DNA of 49,757 nt from an uncultured Fidelibacterota bacterium (GCA_913062595.1 CAJXWT010000006.1:1-49757), one strand, 5' to 3'; positions 18,489 through 28,241 are shown, counted from the stretch's first letter. Numbers and translations are program-made. The notes: generated from the sequence alone by a model not told the origin.

Positions 18489-19786
18489 TCCGCCTTTGGT
18501 TTGGGCGGACCCAGTTGGCCTTCGGACGCAGCGATAGTTACAGCAATAGTAGCGTCGCCAGTCACATTAACTACAGTACGCAACATATCCAGAATACGGT
18601 CGACACCTAGTATCAATGCAATCCCAGTACTAGGAACACCTATCGCTTCCAAAATGATCACTAGCATGATTATACCAGCACCCGGTACAGCCGCAGTTCC
18701 AATAGAAGCAAGGACTGCTGTCAGAACTATGGTTAACTGATCGCCAACATCGAGGTCTAAGCCCAAAGCCTGAGAGATAAACACTGCTGCCACAGCTTGA
18801 TACAATGCAGTGCCATCCATGTTTATCGTTGCGCCAAGAGGCAGTACAAAGGAGGATACTTCCTCACTTACACCTAGCTCATCCTCGCAACGTTCCATGG
18901 TTACCGGGAGGGTGGCTCCACTGGAACTGGTAGAAAATGCCAGAAGCTGGGCCGGGCCAATACCAGTGTAAAATGTTTTTAACGGCATTTTGGAATATGA
19001 TCTAAGTATTGCAGTATATGTTACGGCCATATGAATACCGAGACCAATTATTACTGCTATCATGTAATAGCCTAAAGCACCCAATAGCTCGGCAACCTGA
19101 CCGGGGTCCTCACCCGCTACTGTATTTATCGTTTGTGCAATAAGAGCAAAGACACCAATTGGTGCCATCAGCATAATAATATCCACAAGTTTAATAATCA
19201 CATCATTCAATCCTTCAAAAACATCCAGAACCGGTTTGGCCTTCTTTTTTGGAATCTGAATTAGTCCAATACCGACAAGAAGCGCGATAAATACGACTTG
19301 TAGCATATTTCGATTGCTGGATGCTGATTGAAAAAAGTTGCTTGGAACCATATCAACAATAGGTTGTAATGGCCCTCTTTCTTTTACTTCCTGCGCCGAA
19401 CCTGCTCGAGATGATGCATCCGCTTGATAGGTCTCCTGCAACTTAATTTGCATATCATCCGGTACATTGTTCCCAGGTTGTAAAATGTTAACGATAACCA
19501 ACCCGATCGTTACGGCGATTGCAGTTGTTATTACGTAAATAGTGATTGTTTTGCCGCCGATACGCGATAGTTTTCTCAGGTCGGATAATGAAGCCACACC
19601 AGTGATCAATGACGTTAAGACCAGTGGTACAGCGATCAATTTTAATAGACTAATAAATATTGTACCGAATGGTGCTACCCAAGCTGTTGTGAATCCACCC
19701 CAACCAATAATGGCGCTTGCAATACCAAATGCCAGGCCGAGGACCAGTCCAATGATGATCTGCCAGTATAATTGCATTTTAAACAT
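18485..19786 (-). CDS. dicarboxylate/amino acid:cation symporter (DAACS/GltP family)
   Basis: A 433-residue inner-membrane transporter. The reentrant-loop serine motif STSSSGATLPVT and the TM7 motif NMDGTALYQ are those of glutamate/aspartate/C4-dicarboxylate:Na+ or H+ symporters. The usual eight helices are visible. A loop of about 50 hydrophilic residues (about 105-155) follows the third helix. Substrate choice cannot be read with confidence. It lies 43 bases downstream of the 68-residue gene on the same strand and converges with the lipid kinase, overlapping its stop by four bases with no terminator hairpin between them. Confidence 0.93.
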   Translation of the reverse strand: MFKMQLYWQIIIGLVLGLAFGIASAIIGWGGFTTAWVAPFGTIFISLLKLIAVPLVLTSLITGVASLSDLRKLSRIGGKTITIYVITTAIAVTIGLVIVNILQPGNNVPDDMQIKLQETYQADASSRAGSAQEVKERGPLQPIVDMVPSNFFQSASSNRNMLQVVFIALLVGIGLIQIPKKKAKPVLDVFEGLNDVIIKLVDIIMLMAPIGVFALIAQTINTVAGEDPGQVAELLGALGYYMIAVIIGLGIHMAVTYTAILRSYSKMPLKTFYTGIGPAQLLAFSTSSSGATLPVTMERCEDELGVSEEVSSFVLPLGATINMDGTALYQAVAAVFISQALGLDLDVGDQLTIVLTAVLASIGTAAVPGAGIIMLVIILEAIGVPSTGIALILGVDRILDMLRTVVNVTGDATIAVTIAASEGQLGPPKPKAD

Positions 19787-19829
19787 TCTAGAATTTACCT
19801 ACTCATTTTGGCCTATCTATGAATGTGTA

Positions 19830-20036
19830 CTATTTTGAATCATTAGATTTGATATCTTTATACTTATTGAAATAAGCGTCTCCGATACGGGTAATAAAGC
19901 CGATAATCTTTCCTGTTTTTTTATCTGGGTTTTCATTTTCATCTATACGTTTAATAACTGTATGAATAATATTATCAAACAGATCTTGGACATGGGCGAA
20001 TAGTTCGCCAAGTCGAGTGGAAAGGGGTTTACTCAT
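19830..20036 (-). CDS. small conserved-looking protein, unknown function
   Basis: A 68-residue, mostly helical, charged protein with no membrane segment or signal. Its ATG lies inside the last codons of the upstream DUF255 gene (eight-base overlap), and the symporter gene follows 43 bases later. It has no competing frame on the other strand. Its position between two cotranscribed genes argues that it is real. I recognise no family. Confidence 0.55.
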   Translation of the reverse strand: MSKPLSTRLGELFAHVQDLFDNIIHTVIKRIDENENPDKKTGKIIGFITRIGDAYFNKYKDIKSNDSK

Positions 20037-22176
20037 TTATGAAAGATAGAGCGGTTTGGAGATCAGAAGTTGGTTGGTTACAGGCAAAGTTTTTGCATAC
20101 GTATGCGGTTGGTTTCCCATTAATACTATTTTGTGTACTGGTCCAACTTGCCAATTGTTCTAATTTGTTATCGTTACCTGCTGTATCTTTGAACAACAGT
20201 ACTTTATGAGGCGCATAGCCAGCACGAATTGTATGTAGAAATCTTTTGGTATTTCTATCTCTACTATCACCAACTATTACAATTTCTTTCGAATTTTGCG
20301 TATCAAACATAAAAGCAGTAAGCATCAGGGTATAACCTGTTGGTACCCGATTCACATCTTCTGAGAAAGCGCGGATCGTTTTTTCCGCCAGTTCTGCCCA
20401 ATTGGTATTGCCAGTTATACGGGTCAGCTTTACCATATTCATAACCGCTACGGAATTTCCAGATGGAATCGCACCATCATAGGCAGTTTTTGATCGTACA
20501 ATCAATTTTTCTGATTGGTCAGACCCCAAGAAAAATCCACCGTTTTTATCATCCCAGAAATCCTCTACCATGATATTCATCAGATCCAAGGCTTGCGAAA
20601 GATATTTTATAGCAAAAGTTGCTTCATAGAGTTCTAGTAAACCCCAGGCCATAAATGCATAATCATCAAGATGAGCATCAAGGGCGGCTACGCCATTACG
20701 ATAGCGTTTTAATAAGCGTTCTCCATCTGAAATTGAATGTAGCACAAATTCAGCGGCCTTTTCAGCAGCATCTAGATATACAGGTTCATCTAGTACAATG
20801 GCTGCTTTCGCAAGTGCTGCGATCATTAATCCATTCCAATCTGTGAGTATTTTATCATCTTTTAAAGGATGGATTCTTTTTTCACGAACATTGAATAACT
20901 TTTCTCTGGCAGACTCCAACTCGTTATTTCCATTGGCATTGTAATTTTTTAAGTGAGGAATGTTCAGTCTGGTTTCTTTTCCGCTGGATTCATCTCTGTA
21001 ATTTCCTGATGTTGTAATTGAAAAAATATCATTGAACTCTTTACTGTAATCTTTCCCTAATACTTCTGTAATCTCTTGCTCGGTCCAGATATAGAATTTT
21101 CCTTCTTCGCCTTCACTATCAGCATCCTCAGCAGAATAAAAACCACCTTCTGATGCAGTCATATCGCGAAGAACATAGGTGAATATTTCCCTTGCTGTTT
21201 GCGCGAATATCTCATCTCCGGTAATATGATATGCTTCTGTATAAGCCATGGCTATCATGGCTTGGTCATAAAGCATCTTTTCAAAATGTGGTACGAACCA
21301 ATGACGATCTGTGGAATAACGGTGGAATCCAAATCCGATGTGGTCATAAATACCGCCAAGGCGCATTTGCTTTAAGGTTTTTGTGGCCATATCAAGGGCG
21401 ATTTTATTATCAAAACTGTGATAGTAACGCATGAGAAATATCAAATTATGGGGAGATGGAAATTTTGGTGCCCTGAAGAACCCGCCATATTCTTCATCGA
21501 AACCATTACGAAACTGATCATAGGCCCTAGTGATCAATTCCGTTGAAAAGTTGTTACCGGCTGGCTTTGAATTAAGCTGATTAAGGTAGTTTTTAACCTG
21601 ACCAACAGAAGTCATTATATCTTGCCGTTTAGAGGTCCAGGCATCAGCGATCATTGGTAAAATTTGGAACAGTCCTGATCTACCACCGCGCTTGTCTTTT
21701 GGAAAATAGGTACCAGCAAAAAATGGTTCTTTTTCGGGTGTCATTACGATTGTCAGAGGCCATCCTCCGCCACCGGTCATCGCCTGACAAACCGACATGT
21801 ACACATGATCTATTTCTGGCAGTTCTTCTCGATCTACTTTGATTGAAATGAAACTGTCATTTAATAATTTTGCAACACTATCGTCTTCGAAAGATTCGTG
21901 TTCCATCACATGGCACCAATGACAAGTAGAATAACCAATAGAAAGAAAAATAGGGCGGTCCAGTTCCTTTGCTTTTTCAAATGCTTCCTTACCCCAAGGA
22001 TACCAATCAACTGGATTATCAGCATGCTGCAGGAGATAAGGACTTTGTTCATTGGAGAGACGGTTCATTTTTAATCCTTTGTTTTTATCATAATGACTAT
22101 CTGCTTTTGTTTTCGATGTACACCCCGAAAAAACGAGGAGTAAGAACAACAAACCTATTTGTTGGTATCGTACCAT
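20029..22176 (-). CDS. DUF255 thioredoxin-domain lipoprotein (YyaL/SPATA20-like)
   Basis: A 715-residue protein. A lipoprotein signal (residues 1-19, lipobox FSGC with Cys19) precedes the DUF255 thioredoxin-like domain, which has NPVDWYPWG, the CxxC-type site [10 protein letters not shown], and [11 protein letters not shown]. The remainder is an alpha/alpha-barrel glycosidase-like region ([30 protein letters not shown]). Most relatives are described as cytosolic, so the lipid anchor is unusual and implies a periplasmic-face location. The family's biochemical activity is not established. It starts at ATG 22176, divergent from the sodium symporter, and leads the three-gene minus-strand operon. 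Confidence 0.92.
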   Translation of the reverse strand: MVRYQQIGLLFLLLVFSGCTSKTKADSHYDKNKGLKMNRLSNEQSPYLLQHADNPVDWYPWGKEAFEKAKELDRPIFLSIGYSTCHWCHVMEHESFEDDSVAKLLNDSFISIKVDREELPEIDHVYMSVCQAMTGGGGWPLTIVMTPEKEPFFAGTYFPKDKRGGRSGLFQILPMIADAWTSKRQDIMTSVGQVKNYLNQLNSKPAGNNFSTELITRAYDQFRNGFDEEYGGFFRAPKFPSPHNLIFLMRYYHSFDNKIALDMATKTLKQMRLGGIYDHIGFGFHRYSTDRHWFVPHFEKMLYDQAMIAMAYTEAYHITGDEIFAQTAREIFTYVLRDMTASEGGFYSAEDADSEGEEGKFYIWTEQEITEVLGKDYSKEFNDIFSITTSGNYRDESSGKETRLNIPHLKNYNANGNNELESAREKLFNVREKRIHPLKDDKILTDWNGLMIAALAKAAIVLDEPVYLDAAEKAAEFVLHSISDGERLLKRYRNGVAALDAHLDDYAFMAWGLLELYEATFAIKYLSQALDLMNIMVEDFWDDKNGGFFLGSDQSEKLIVRSKTAYDGAIPSGNSVAVMNMVKLTRITGNTNWAELAEKTIRAFSEDVNRVPTGYTLMLTAFMFDTQNSKEIVIVGDSRDRNTKRFLHTIRAGYAPHKVLLFKDTAGNDNKLEQLASWTSTQNSINGKPTAYVCKNFACNQPTSDLQTALSFINE

Positions 22177-22268
22177 AGCTGAACTTGGAATTTGAGCATG
22201 TACCCTGTAATTTCAAAACTTAACCGTTTATAATACACTAAAATCCATAATCTATACATGATAAATAC

Positions 22269-23714
22269 ATGATTTATCTGGGTGTTATCTTAGTTTATCT
22301 TTTTGCGTTGATCGCTATCGGTGCAGTCAAATCGCGTAAAATCCATACACAATCAGATTTTGCACTAGCTGGCAGGGCGCTTACACCGTGGGTCTTGGTA
22401 GGAACAATGCTGGCAACTTGGATCGGCACTGGATCCATTTTAGGTAATGCAGGAAAAACCTATGAAACTGGTATGGCCGCACTTATGCTGCCCATTGGCA
22501 GTACCTTAGGGATTATATTATTAACACGAATTGCCGGCAAAGTCCGCAGCTATGGGAAATATACTGTGCCTGAGATAATTGGTGATCGTTATGGTCCTGC
22601 AGCGAGGAATCTGAGTGTTATTGCTCTGGTAATGGCATATATGGTAATTGTCAGTTATCAGTACAATGCTGGTGGAGCAGTACTTTCCACAGTATTGACT
22701 GATAATACAGGCAGGTCCTTGATCAGTATAGAATCTGCTACAATTATTGCAGCAGTATTTATTATTGCCTATACGATGTTAGCAGGTCTCTTGAGCGTTG
22801 CCTATACTGACGTAGCTAATGGTGTCATCATGACCTTAGCGCTTATTATCGCTTTTCCCATATTATGGATCAAAGCAGGGAGCTGGAGCGGCATGGAAAG
22901 TGCTTTTGCAGCAATGAATAAATCCCAACATATGCAGTTTGGTGGCGTTTATTCAACTCTGGATATGATCAATTTTTGTTTACCACCCTTCCTCTTAGTG
23001 CTCGGGGATGCCAATATGTACCAGCGTTTTTCTGCCAGCAAAGATGTGCAAGGTGCACGCTATTCTACAACCATTCTAGTTTTTGCTGTGTTGTTTATTG
23101 AATTGCTTATAATTGCATCTGCCTGGGTGAGTTCCAGCATGATCCCGGAAGCTGAAGTGGGCAAGCATGTCTTGATTTACGCTGCCCATCAATTTTTACC
23201 GACCTTTTTGGGTGCAATCATGTTGACCACTATCATAGGAATCATCATTTCGACTGCTGATTCATTTTTGTTAGTACCTGCTAATACGCTAATTAGGGAT
23301 ATTTATCTCAATTATATTAATCCCCAGGCTTCAGAGAAAAATATTGTCCGGTTGAGCCGTTTATTGGTTTTACTGCTAGGTATTATTGCTTACATCGTAT
23401 CCATAGGTTTCTCAAAATCTTCTGGTTTCTTCGAACGCGCACTCTATGCTTACACTATTTATGGGGCTGCCATAACCCCTGCGCTGGTGGCCGCTTTATT
23501 CTGGAGGGGTGCTACAAAAGAAGGCGCAGTCGCTTCCATTATTTGTGGAACACTAGTAACGCTTTTTTGGAAAGAACTTCCTGGCTTGTGGTTCTGGCTG
23601 CCCACCGAATGGTATGTTTCCCTAGATGAAGTTCTGCCGGCAATCACTGGTTCTTTACTGGCTTTAATAGGTGTTAGTTATCTCACTCGAAATGATGAAA
23701 CCGTAAGTAAATAA
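22269..23714 (+). CDS. sodium:solute symporter (SSS family)
   Basis: A 481-residue membrane protein with about thirteen helices. The N-terminal LAGRALTPWVLVGTMLATWIGTGS and the VAYTDVANG region correspond to the conserved Na+-binding first helices of the LeuT-fold SSS family (PutP, PanF and relatives). STADSFLLVPANTLIRDIY near residue 335 matches the TM8 Na2-site Ser-Thr pattern. The substrate is unknown. It is divergent from the DUF255 gene across a 92-base promoter region. Confidence 0.93.
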   Translation: MIYLGVILVYLFALIAIGAVKSRKIHTQSDFALAGRALTPWVLVGTMLATWIGTGSILGNAGKTYETGMAALMLPIGSTLGIILLTRIAGKVRSYGKYTVPEIIGDRYGPAARNLSVIALVMAYMVIVSYQYNAGGAVLSTVLTDNTGRSLISIESATIIAAVFIIAYTMLAGLLSVAYTDVANGVIMTLALIIAFPILWIKAGSWSGMESAFAAMNKSQHMQFGGVYSTLDMINFCLPPFLLVLGDANMYQRFSASKDVQGARYSTTILVFAVLFIELLIIASAWVSSSMIPEAEVGKHVLIYAAHQFLPTFLGAIMLTTIIGIIISTADSFLLVPANTLIRDIYLNYINPQASEKNIVRLSRLLVLLLGIIAYIVSIGFSKSSGFFERALYAYTIYGAAITPALVAALFWRGATKEGAVASIICGTLVTLFWKELPGLWFWLPTEWYVSLDEVLPAITGSLLALIGVSYLTRNDETVSK

Positions 23715-23754
23715 ACCTATTTTATTCTCGTAATTCAACCATTAGATTCGATTA

Positions 23755-23856
23755 ATGGAGGATTGCCAAATAAATAAAGTATTACTGAAATTTTGTATCA
23801 TAATTCTCTGTTCGTCCATTAGTTCGAATGGAAATAACCAAATTCAGCCAGACTAA
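23755..23856 (+). CDS. possible 33-residue peptide or gene remnant
   Basis: A short frame from ATG 23755 to TAA 23854-23856 lies between the symporter and the acyl-CoA dehydrogenase. It encodes a hydrophobic stretch (KVLLKFCIIILCSSIS) after a lysine, like the front of a signal peptide, and then a short polar tail. A GGAGG lies at 23757-23761, inside its second and third codons rather than ahead of the ATG. That argues either for a start further in or for a decayed secreted-protein gene. The call is weak. Confidence 0.2.
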   Translation: MEDCQINKVLLKFCIIILCSSISSNGNNQIQPD

Positions 23857-23891
23857 GAAACTGATCATTTTGAAATAACATAGAGGATAAT

Positions 23892-25064
23892 ATGGGTGAT
23901 TATTTAGATAAGATATTTCAAATAGTTGAAGAGGATATTCTCCCTCTTGAACAGGACTTTTTAATGAATGGTTTTGTCCATGTTTTATCCCAATTAAATG
24001 AATGTCGGAAAAAAGTCAAAGAACAGGGCCTTTGGACGCCTTATTTGTCAGATGAGTATGGCGGGATGGGTCTCACTCCAGTAAAATTTGCTGCGGTTAG
24101 TGAATTGCTGGGAAAAACGCCTTTGGGCCATTATTGCTTTAATTCTCAGGCACCCGATATTGGAAATATTGAATTATTGAAGGACCATGCCAGCGATCAG
24201 TTAAAATCTGAATTTCTGCTGCCCTTGATTGCGGGTGAGATTCGAAGTTGTTTTGGCATGACCGAACCGCAACGTCCTGGATCCAACCCAACCTGGATGG
24301 ACACATTAGCTGTTAGAGATGGGGATGATTATGTTATTAATGGAAACAAGTGGTTCACCAGCGCAGCGGATGGGGCCAGTATTTGTGTTGTGATGGCGGT
24401 AACTGATCCCGAAGCGGAAAATAAATATGAGCGGGCAAGTATGTTTGTTGTACCAGTAGATAATCCTGGATTTGAAGTTGTACGCAACATACCGGTAATG
24501 GGCGATGTAGGTGAAGATTATATGAGCCACGGAGAGACTAGACTGACAGATTGCCGAATTCCAACTACGAATATTATTGGAAAAGAGGGAGAAGGGTTTA
24601 TTTTGGCTCAGGAAAGATTGGGTCCCGGAAGAATTCATCATTGTATGCGCTGGATTGGCATTTGTGAGCGGGCTTTGGCGTTAATGTGTGCACGGGCTTC
24701 CAGTCGAGAACTCAGCCCTAATAAATTTCTGGCGGAAGAACAGACAATTCAAAACTGGATTTCTGAATCTGCTGCTGAAATATATGGTGCCAGGTTAATG
24801 GTACTAGATTGTGCAAAAAAAATTGAAGCACACCAGACCAAGGGTGCGCGTAAAGAGATATCCATGATCAAGTTCCATGTTGCTGATGTACTAATGAAGG
24901 TACTGGATAGAGCAATACAAGCCCATGGTGCACTTGGCATGACAGAACATACCCCACTATCATTCTGGTACCGCCATGAACGTGGTTCACGGATCTACGA
25001 TGGTGCGGATGAGGTGCATAAAAGTTTCGTAGCTAGAAGCATCCTCAAAGATCACCTTGACTAA
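23892..25064 (+). CDS. acyl-CoA dehydrogenase, ACAD10/11-like clade
   Basis: A 390-residue flavoenzyme of the acyl-CoA dehydrogenase family. It has the FAD-contact segment SCFGMTEPQRPGSNP, the central NGNKWFTSAADGA, and the C-terminal QAHGALGMTEHTPL. In medium-chain dehydrogenases the catalytic base is Glu in a YEGTSQIQ motif; here the corresponding stretch is YDGADEVHK, with Asp370. A DGxDEVH form at this place is shared with ACAD10/11-type enzymes. The start is ATG 23892, with GAGGAT upstream. The kinase gene overlaps its 3' end by eight bases, so the pair is coupled, as expected for kinase-dehydrogenase handling of 4-hydroxyacyl-CoA. Confidence 0.9.
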   Translation: MGDYLDKIFQIVEEDILPLEQDFLMNGFVHVLSQLNECRKKVKEQGLWTPYLSDEYGGMGLTPVKFAAVSELLGKTPLGHYCFNSQAPDIGNIELLKDHASDQLKSEFLLPLIAGEIRSCFGMTEPQRPGSNPTWMDTLAVRDGDDYVINGNKWFTSAADGASICVVMAVTDPEAENKYERASMFVVPVDNPGFEVVRNIPVMGDVGEDYMSHGETRLTDCRIPTTNIIGKEGEGFILAQERLGPGRIHHCMRWIGICERALALMCARASSRELSPNKFLAEEQTIQNWISESAAEIYGARLMVLDCAKKIEAHQTKGARKEISMIKFHVADVLMKVLDRAIQAHGALGMTEHTPLSFWYRHERGSRIYDGADEVHKSFVARSILKDHLD

Positions 25065-26109
25065 TTCTGATACTATTCCTGTAAGGCCTGACGAAGCCTT
25101 CGATGAATCCCGCCTCGAAGCATACTTAAAAGGGCAACTGGAGGGTAGTGATAATTCCCTTGCTGTCCGGCAATTTGGCTGTGGCAAAGCAAATTTGACC
25201 TATCTCCTAGATTATGGTGAACGCGAATACGTTTTACGCAGACCTCCCTTGGGACCAGTGGCACCAACAGCACATGATATGGCCAGGGAATACAAAGTCC
25301 TTTCAGTATTGTATAAAAATTTTCCCTATGCGCCCCAAGCGCTGCATTTTTGCGATGACCAGGAAATTATTGGTGCGCCATTTTTTATCATGGATCGCAA
25401 AGTAGGGATTGTAATTCGCACAACATTACCGGATAATTTTGAAAAAATGGCAAATGGTCCAGAATTGATCAGTGCACAATTGATCAATGTTCTGGCTGAA
25501 TTTCATCAAGTTGATTATGGTAAACTTGGACTTGGGAATTTAGGCAAACCAGAAGGGTTTGTGCAGCGCCAGGTGGAGGGTTGGAAAAAACGCTGGGATA
25601 AGGCAAAACATGAAAATCTGCCTGCAGTAGAACAGATTTATAATTGGCTGAGTGACAATATTCCTGAGACAACATTCTATAGCATCATTCACAATGATTA
25701 TAAGCTGGACAATGTAATGTACAATGCAAATGATCCGGGCAAACTGATCGCAGTATTTGATTGGGATATGTGCACCTTAGGTGACCCACTATGTGACTTG
25801 GGATCTTTACTTAGCTATTGGTGTATTACTTCCGATCCAGTATTTTTCCAAAAAGCCGCATCCATGCCAATTGATGATCGTTTTTATTCGAGGGAACAGA
25901 TGATTCAGCAGTATGCTGAAATGACAGGCTTTGATGTTTCAAATATCCGCTTTTATCACGTCCTGGGTCTTTACCGACTGATCGGTATCGCTGCCCAGAT
26001 CTATATCCGATTTATCCGGGGACAAACTCAGGATAAACGATTTGCCATTTTTGGTGATTTGATAAATTTTGTTTCCCAGTATGGCGTGGAACTTATTGCG
26101 GACGCTTAA
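25057..26109 (+). CDS. APH-family phosphotransferase (ACAD10/11 or LvaA-type acyl-CoA kinase)
   Basis: A 350-residue kinase-fold protein. Conserved parts are a nucleotide-binding region QFGCGKANLTYLL with YVLRRPP, the catalytic loop IHNDYKLDNVMY (HxDxxxxN), and the metal-binding VFDWDMCTLGDPLCDLG. Such proteins are commonly named aminoglycoside phosphotransferases, but this subgroup occurs with or fused to acyl-CoA dehydrogenases and phosphorylates 4-hydroxyacyl-CoA in characterised cases. The start is TTG at 25057, within the dehydrogenase stop region. It converges with the APMAP-like gene, overlapping by 17 bases. Antibiotic resistance is an unlikely role. Confidence 0.88.
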   Translation: MTNSDTIPVRPDEAFDESRLEAYLKGQLEGSDNSLAVRQFGCGKANLTYLLDYGEREYVLRRPPLGPVAPTAHDMAREYKVLSVLYKNFPYAPQALHFCDDQEIIGAPFFIMDRKVGIVIRTTLPDNFEKMANGPELISAQLINVLAEFHQVDYGKLGLGNLGKPEGFVQRQVEGWKKRWDKAKHENLPAVEQIYNWLSDNIPETTFYSIIHNDYKLDNVMYNANDPGKLIAVFDWDMCTLGDPLCDLGSLLSYWCITSDPVFFQKAASMPIDDRFYSREQMIQQYAEMTGFDVSNIRFYHVLGLYRLIGIAAQIYIRFIRGQTQDKRFAIFGDLINFVSQYGVELIADA

Positions 26110-27157
26110 TCCTGGCTAGGCCAGGATAGATCAAGCTGCCAAGATATAATACACCGTTTTCTTCCTCAACGCTGGTTATAGGGGAATATGATTCAAGATC
26201 TGGATCCTGCAGGTTATGGATCACATTACCATTTCCATCGATACCAAGTACAAATCCATGCCTGACCGGTGCGGGTTGCATGAATAGAGGTAGTCGGAAA
26301 ACTATTTTCCGTAAAAATGGTTTCGGCGCCAGTGCATCGGCATCAGCATTCCGCGGGGTGTACATCGCTATCCAGAATATGCCCTTACTGCCTGTTGATA
26401 TACCATCTGGGAAGCCAGGCATATTTGTAAATATTTTTTCTCTTGAACCAGTCTTAGGACCCTGTAGCCAGTATTTGCTTACTGAATAATCATATGTTTC
26501 ATTGAACAGCAGAAACTGACCATTGGGATCAACGGCAACACCGTTGGCGAAGTAAAGCCCATCCAATAGAAGTGTTAATTTTTCTGAAACCGGATCGTAA
26601 CTGAGAATTTTTCCATGGGGGCGGTGTTCAAACAAATCTGCCCTGTAATCATGAATGCCAAATTTCTCTGATGCGTCCGAGAAATAGATCATACCATCAG
26701 GGCCGATATCAACGTCATCAGTAAATCCAAAGGGTATTCCATCAATCTCAGTTGCTAATGTGCGGATTAATCCATCTTTATTAACAGATAGCAATCCCCT
26801 AACTGCATCTGCTATGATCAAATTTCCGGCACTATCGAAATCTAAACCTAGTGGACGACCCTTGGTATCGGCAAATACACCTAGATTTTCACCACTGGCC
26901 GAATACCGGATGATTCTACCGTCTTCATAAGCACCATATATACGACCCTCATCGTCGACATCTACATCCTCGGGTCCAATACCATCATCCTTCCCGATAA
27001 TCTCCACCGCAGCTAAATAATCATTTACCGCATATTGTCCTTCCAGCGCCGGGGCTGGGGGAGGTTGCCAGGTAACTGGATCAATCGGCACTGGCCAAGC
27101 TATAAGATACAAGACCATTAAGAAAATCAAACCAACGCCATAACGAATAATCATCAT
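26093..27157 (-). CDS. APMAP/SMP-30-like six-bladed beta-propeller, membrane anchored
   Basis: About 354 residues. An N-terminal membrane helix is followed by a proline-rich linker (WPVPIDPVTWQPPPAP) and a propeller of the strictosidine synthase/SMP-30/adipocyte plasma membrane-associated protein type. Blade motifs include GPEDVDVDDEGRIYG, GRPLGLDFDSAGNLIIAD, FTDDVDIGPDGMIYFSD and FANGVAVDPNGQFLLF. Relatives include lactonases and arylesterases. The frame is open from TTG 27190, but ATG 27157 has AAGGG just upstream and avoids overlapping the preceding gene, so it is chosen. It probably faces the periplasm. The activity is unproven. Confidence 0.83.
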   Translation of the reverse strand: MMIIRYGVGLIFLMVLYLIAWPVPIDPVTWQPPPAPALEGQYAVNDYLAAVEIIGKDDGIGPEDVDVDDEGRIYGAYEDGRIIRYSASGENLGVFADTKGRPLGLDFDSAGNLIIADAVRGLLSVNKDGLIRTLATEIDGIPFGFTDDVDIGPDGMIYFSDASEKFGIHDYRADLFEHRPHGKILSYDPVSEKLTLLLDGLYFANGVAVDPNGQFLLFNETYDYSVSKYWLQGPKTGSREKIFTNMPGFPDGISTGSKGIFWIAMYTPRNADADALAPKPFLRKIVFRLPLFMQPAPVRHGFVLGIDGNGNVIHNLQDPDLESYSPITSVEEENGVLYLGSLIYPGLARIKRPQ

Positions 27158-27170
27158 GATGTCACCCTTT

Positions 27171-28241
27171 CTAATTATCCGAATATTCAATTCCGGAAAA
27201 TCCTGGGAGTGATTCTACAATATTTGGGCCCAAAAGTATTGATGGTGTATAGTAACCACCTGCGAATTCTTTTTCTAATATATTTTTTGCAAAAGTCATG
27301 GCTCCAAAACCCGTGACGTCGTACCCATTTGCTACTTGGAACTTCCCGGAGCATATCTGTCCGGAATCATTTTTGACCTCAGCCCAGACCCACATTCTGG
27401 ATTGGGCTCTTTTTTCATCACTGTCACCGCCATTAACAATTTTCTTCTGCAGTTTATTCTTAATAAAATTTTGCACGATTCCGAGTTTCATAATAAACAG
27501 CCATTTCCGTTGTTTTTTAATCTTATCAATGCCCTTTTTCGGGCGGGGTGTGTACACCGTGATGTTTGGAATGCCAGTTGAATAATAGGCTGTTGCTACA
27601 TCGCCCCAGGGAATACTCATTGCCATTTTCGGTCCCTGTCCATAATCGATTTTTTTTACAGCATGGGCCAAAGGAACATGCTCAATAATACCATTACTTC
27701 TTATTCTTCCACCATTAGCCAATCCTTCGATGGATGTCTTGGCTGTGCCAATGCTTGGCCGGCCATTTTCACTAAAAAAGCAGATATTCAGTTCGGTAGC
27801 ATCGGGTAGTTTTTCTTTTAGCAGATATGATAAACAGTCCGTCGGTATAACGTCGAATCCAGTGCCGGGACAAAGAATTATCCCTGCTTTTTCCGCAAAC
27901 CTATTTTTGCTTTCCGCATACACGAATACATCAATTTCACCAGTTATATCAATATAATGGGTCTTGGATCTGAGACAGCTGTCAATAAATGGTTTTGCAG
28001 TCTGAGAATACGGGCCTGCAGCGTTTATCAAGACGGATACATTAGCTAATTTTTCATCAATTACATTTGGATCATCGAGTGCAAAGATGGAATAGTCAAA
28101 TCCGTGTTTATCAGCTAGCGTACTAATTTTTACCTGGTTTCTTCCAGCCAGGACAGGTCTAATCCCGGCACCGATTAGCTCTTTGATTATAAGCCGCGCT
28201 GTATAACCATTGGCACCATAAAGCATTAATTTGTCAGACAT
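27171..28241 (-). CDS. saccharopine dehydrogenase-like NAD(P)-binding oxidoreductase
   Basis: About 356 residues. The N-terminal Rossmann motif GANGYTARLI is followed by LAGRNQVK, then NAAGPYSQTA and HYIDITGE, as in the saccharopine dehydrogenase-like family that includes the mycobacterial trans-acting enoyl reductase. A saccharopine-forming role is unlikely, as there is no lysine pathway context. The frame is open up to 28358, but ATG 28241 has AAGGGA upstream and places the Rossmann motif at the usual position, so the extra 39 residues are excluded. The next gene on this strand starts 13 bases after its stop. Confidence 0.85.
   Translation of the reverse strand: MSDKLMLYGANGYTARLIIKELIGAGIRPVLAGRNQVKISTLADKHGFDYSIFALDDPNVIDEKLANVSVLINAAGPYSQTAKPFIDSCLRSKTHYIDITGEIDVFVYAESKNRFAEKAGIILCPGTGFDVIPTDCLSYLLKEKLPDATELNICFFSENGRPSIGTAKTSIEGLANGGRIRSNGIIEHVPLAHAVKKIDYGQGPKMAMSIPWGDVATAYYSTGIPNITVYTPRPKKGIDKIKKQRKWLFIMKLGIVQNFIKNKLQKKIVNGGDSDEKRAQSRMWVWAEVKNDSGQICSGKFQVANGYDVTGFGAMTFAKNILEKEFAGGYYTPSILLGPNIVESLPGFSGIEYSDN

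Noticed and set aside
25057-26109. Calling the APH-type gene an aminoglycoside resistance gene
   Set aside because: Its sequence and the coupled dehydrogenase fit the ACAD10/11 or LvaA-type kinases, not resistance enzymes.
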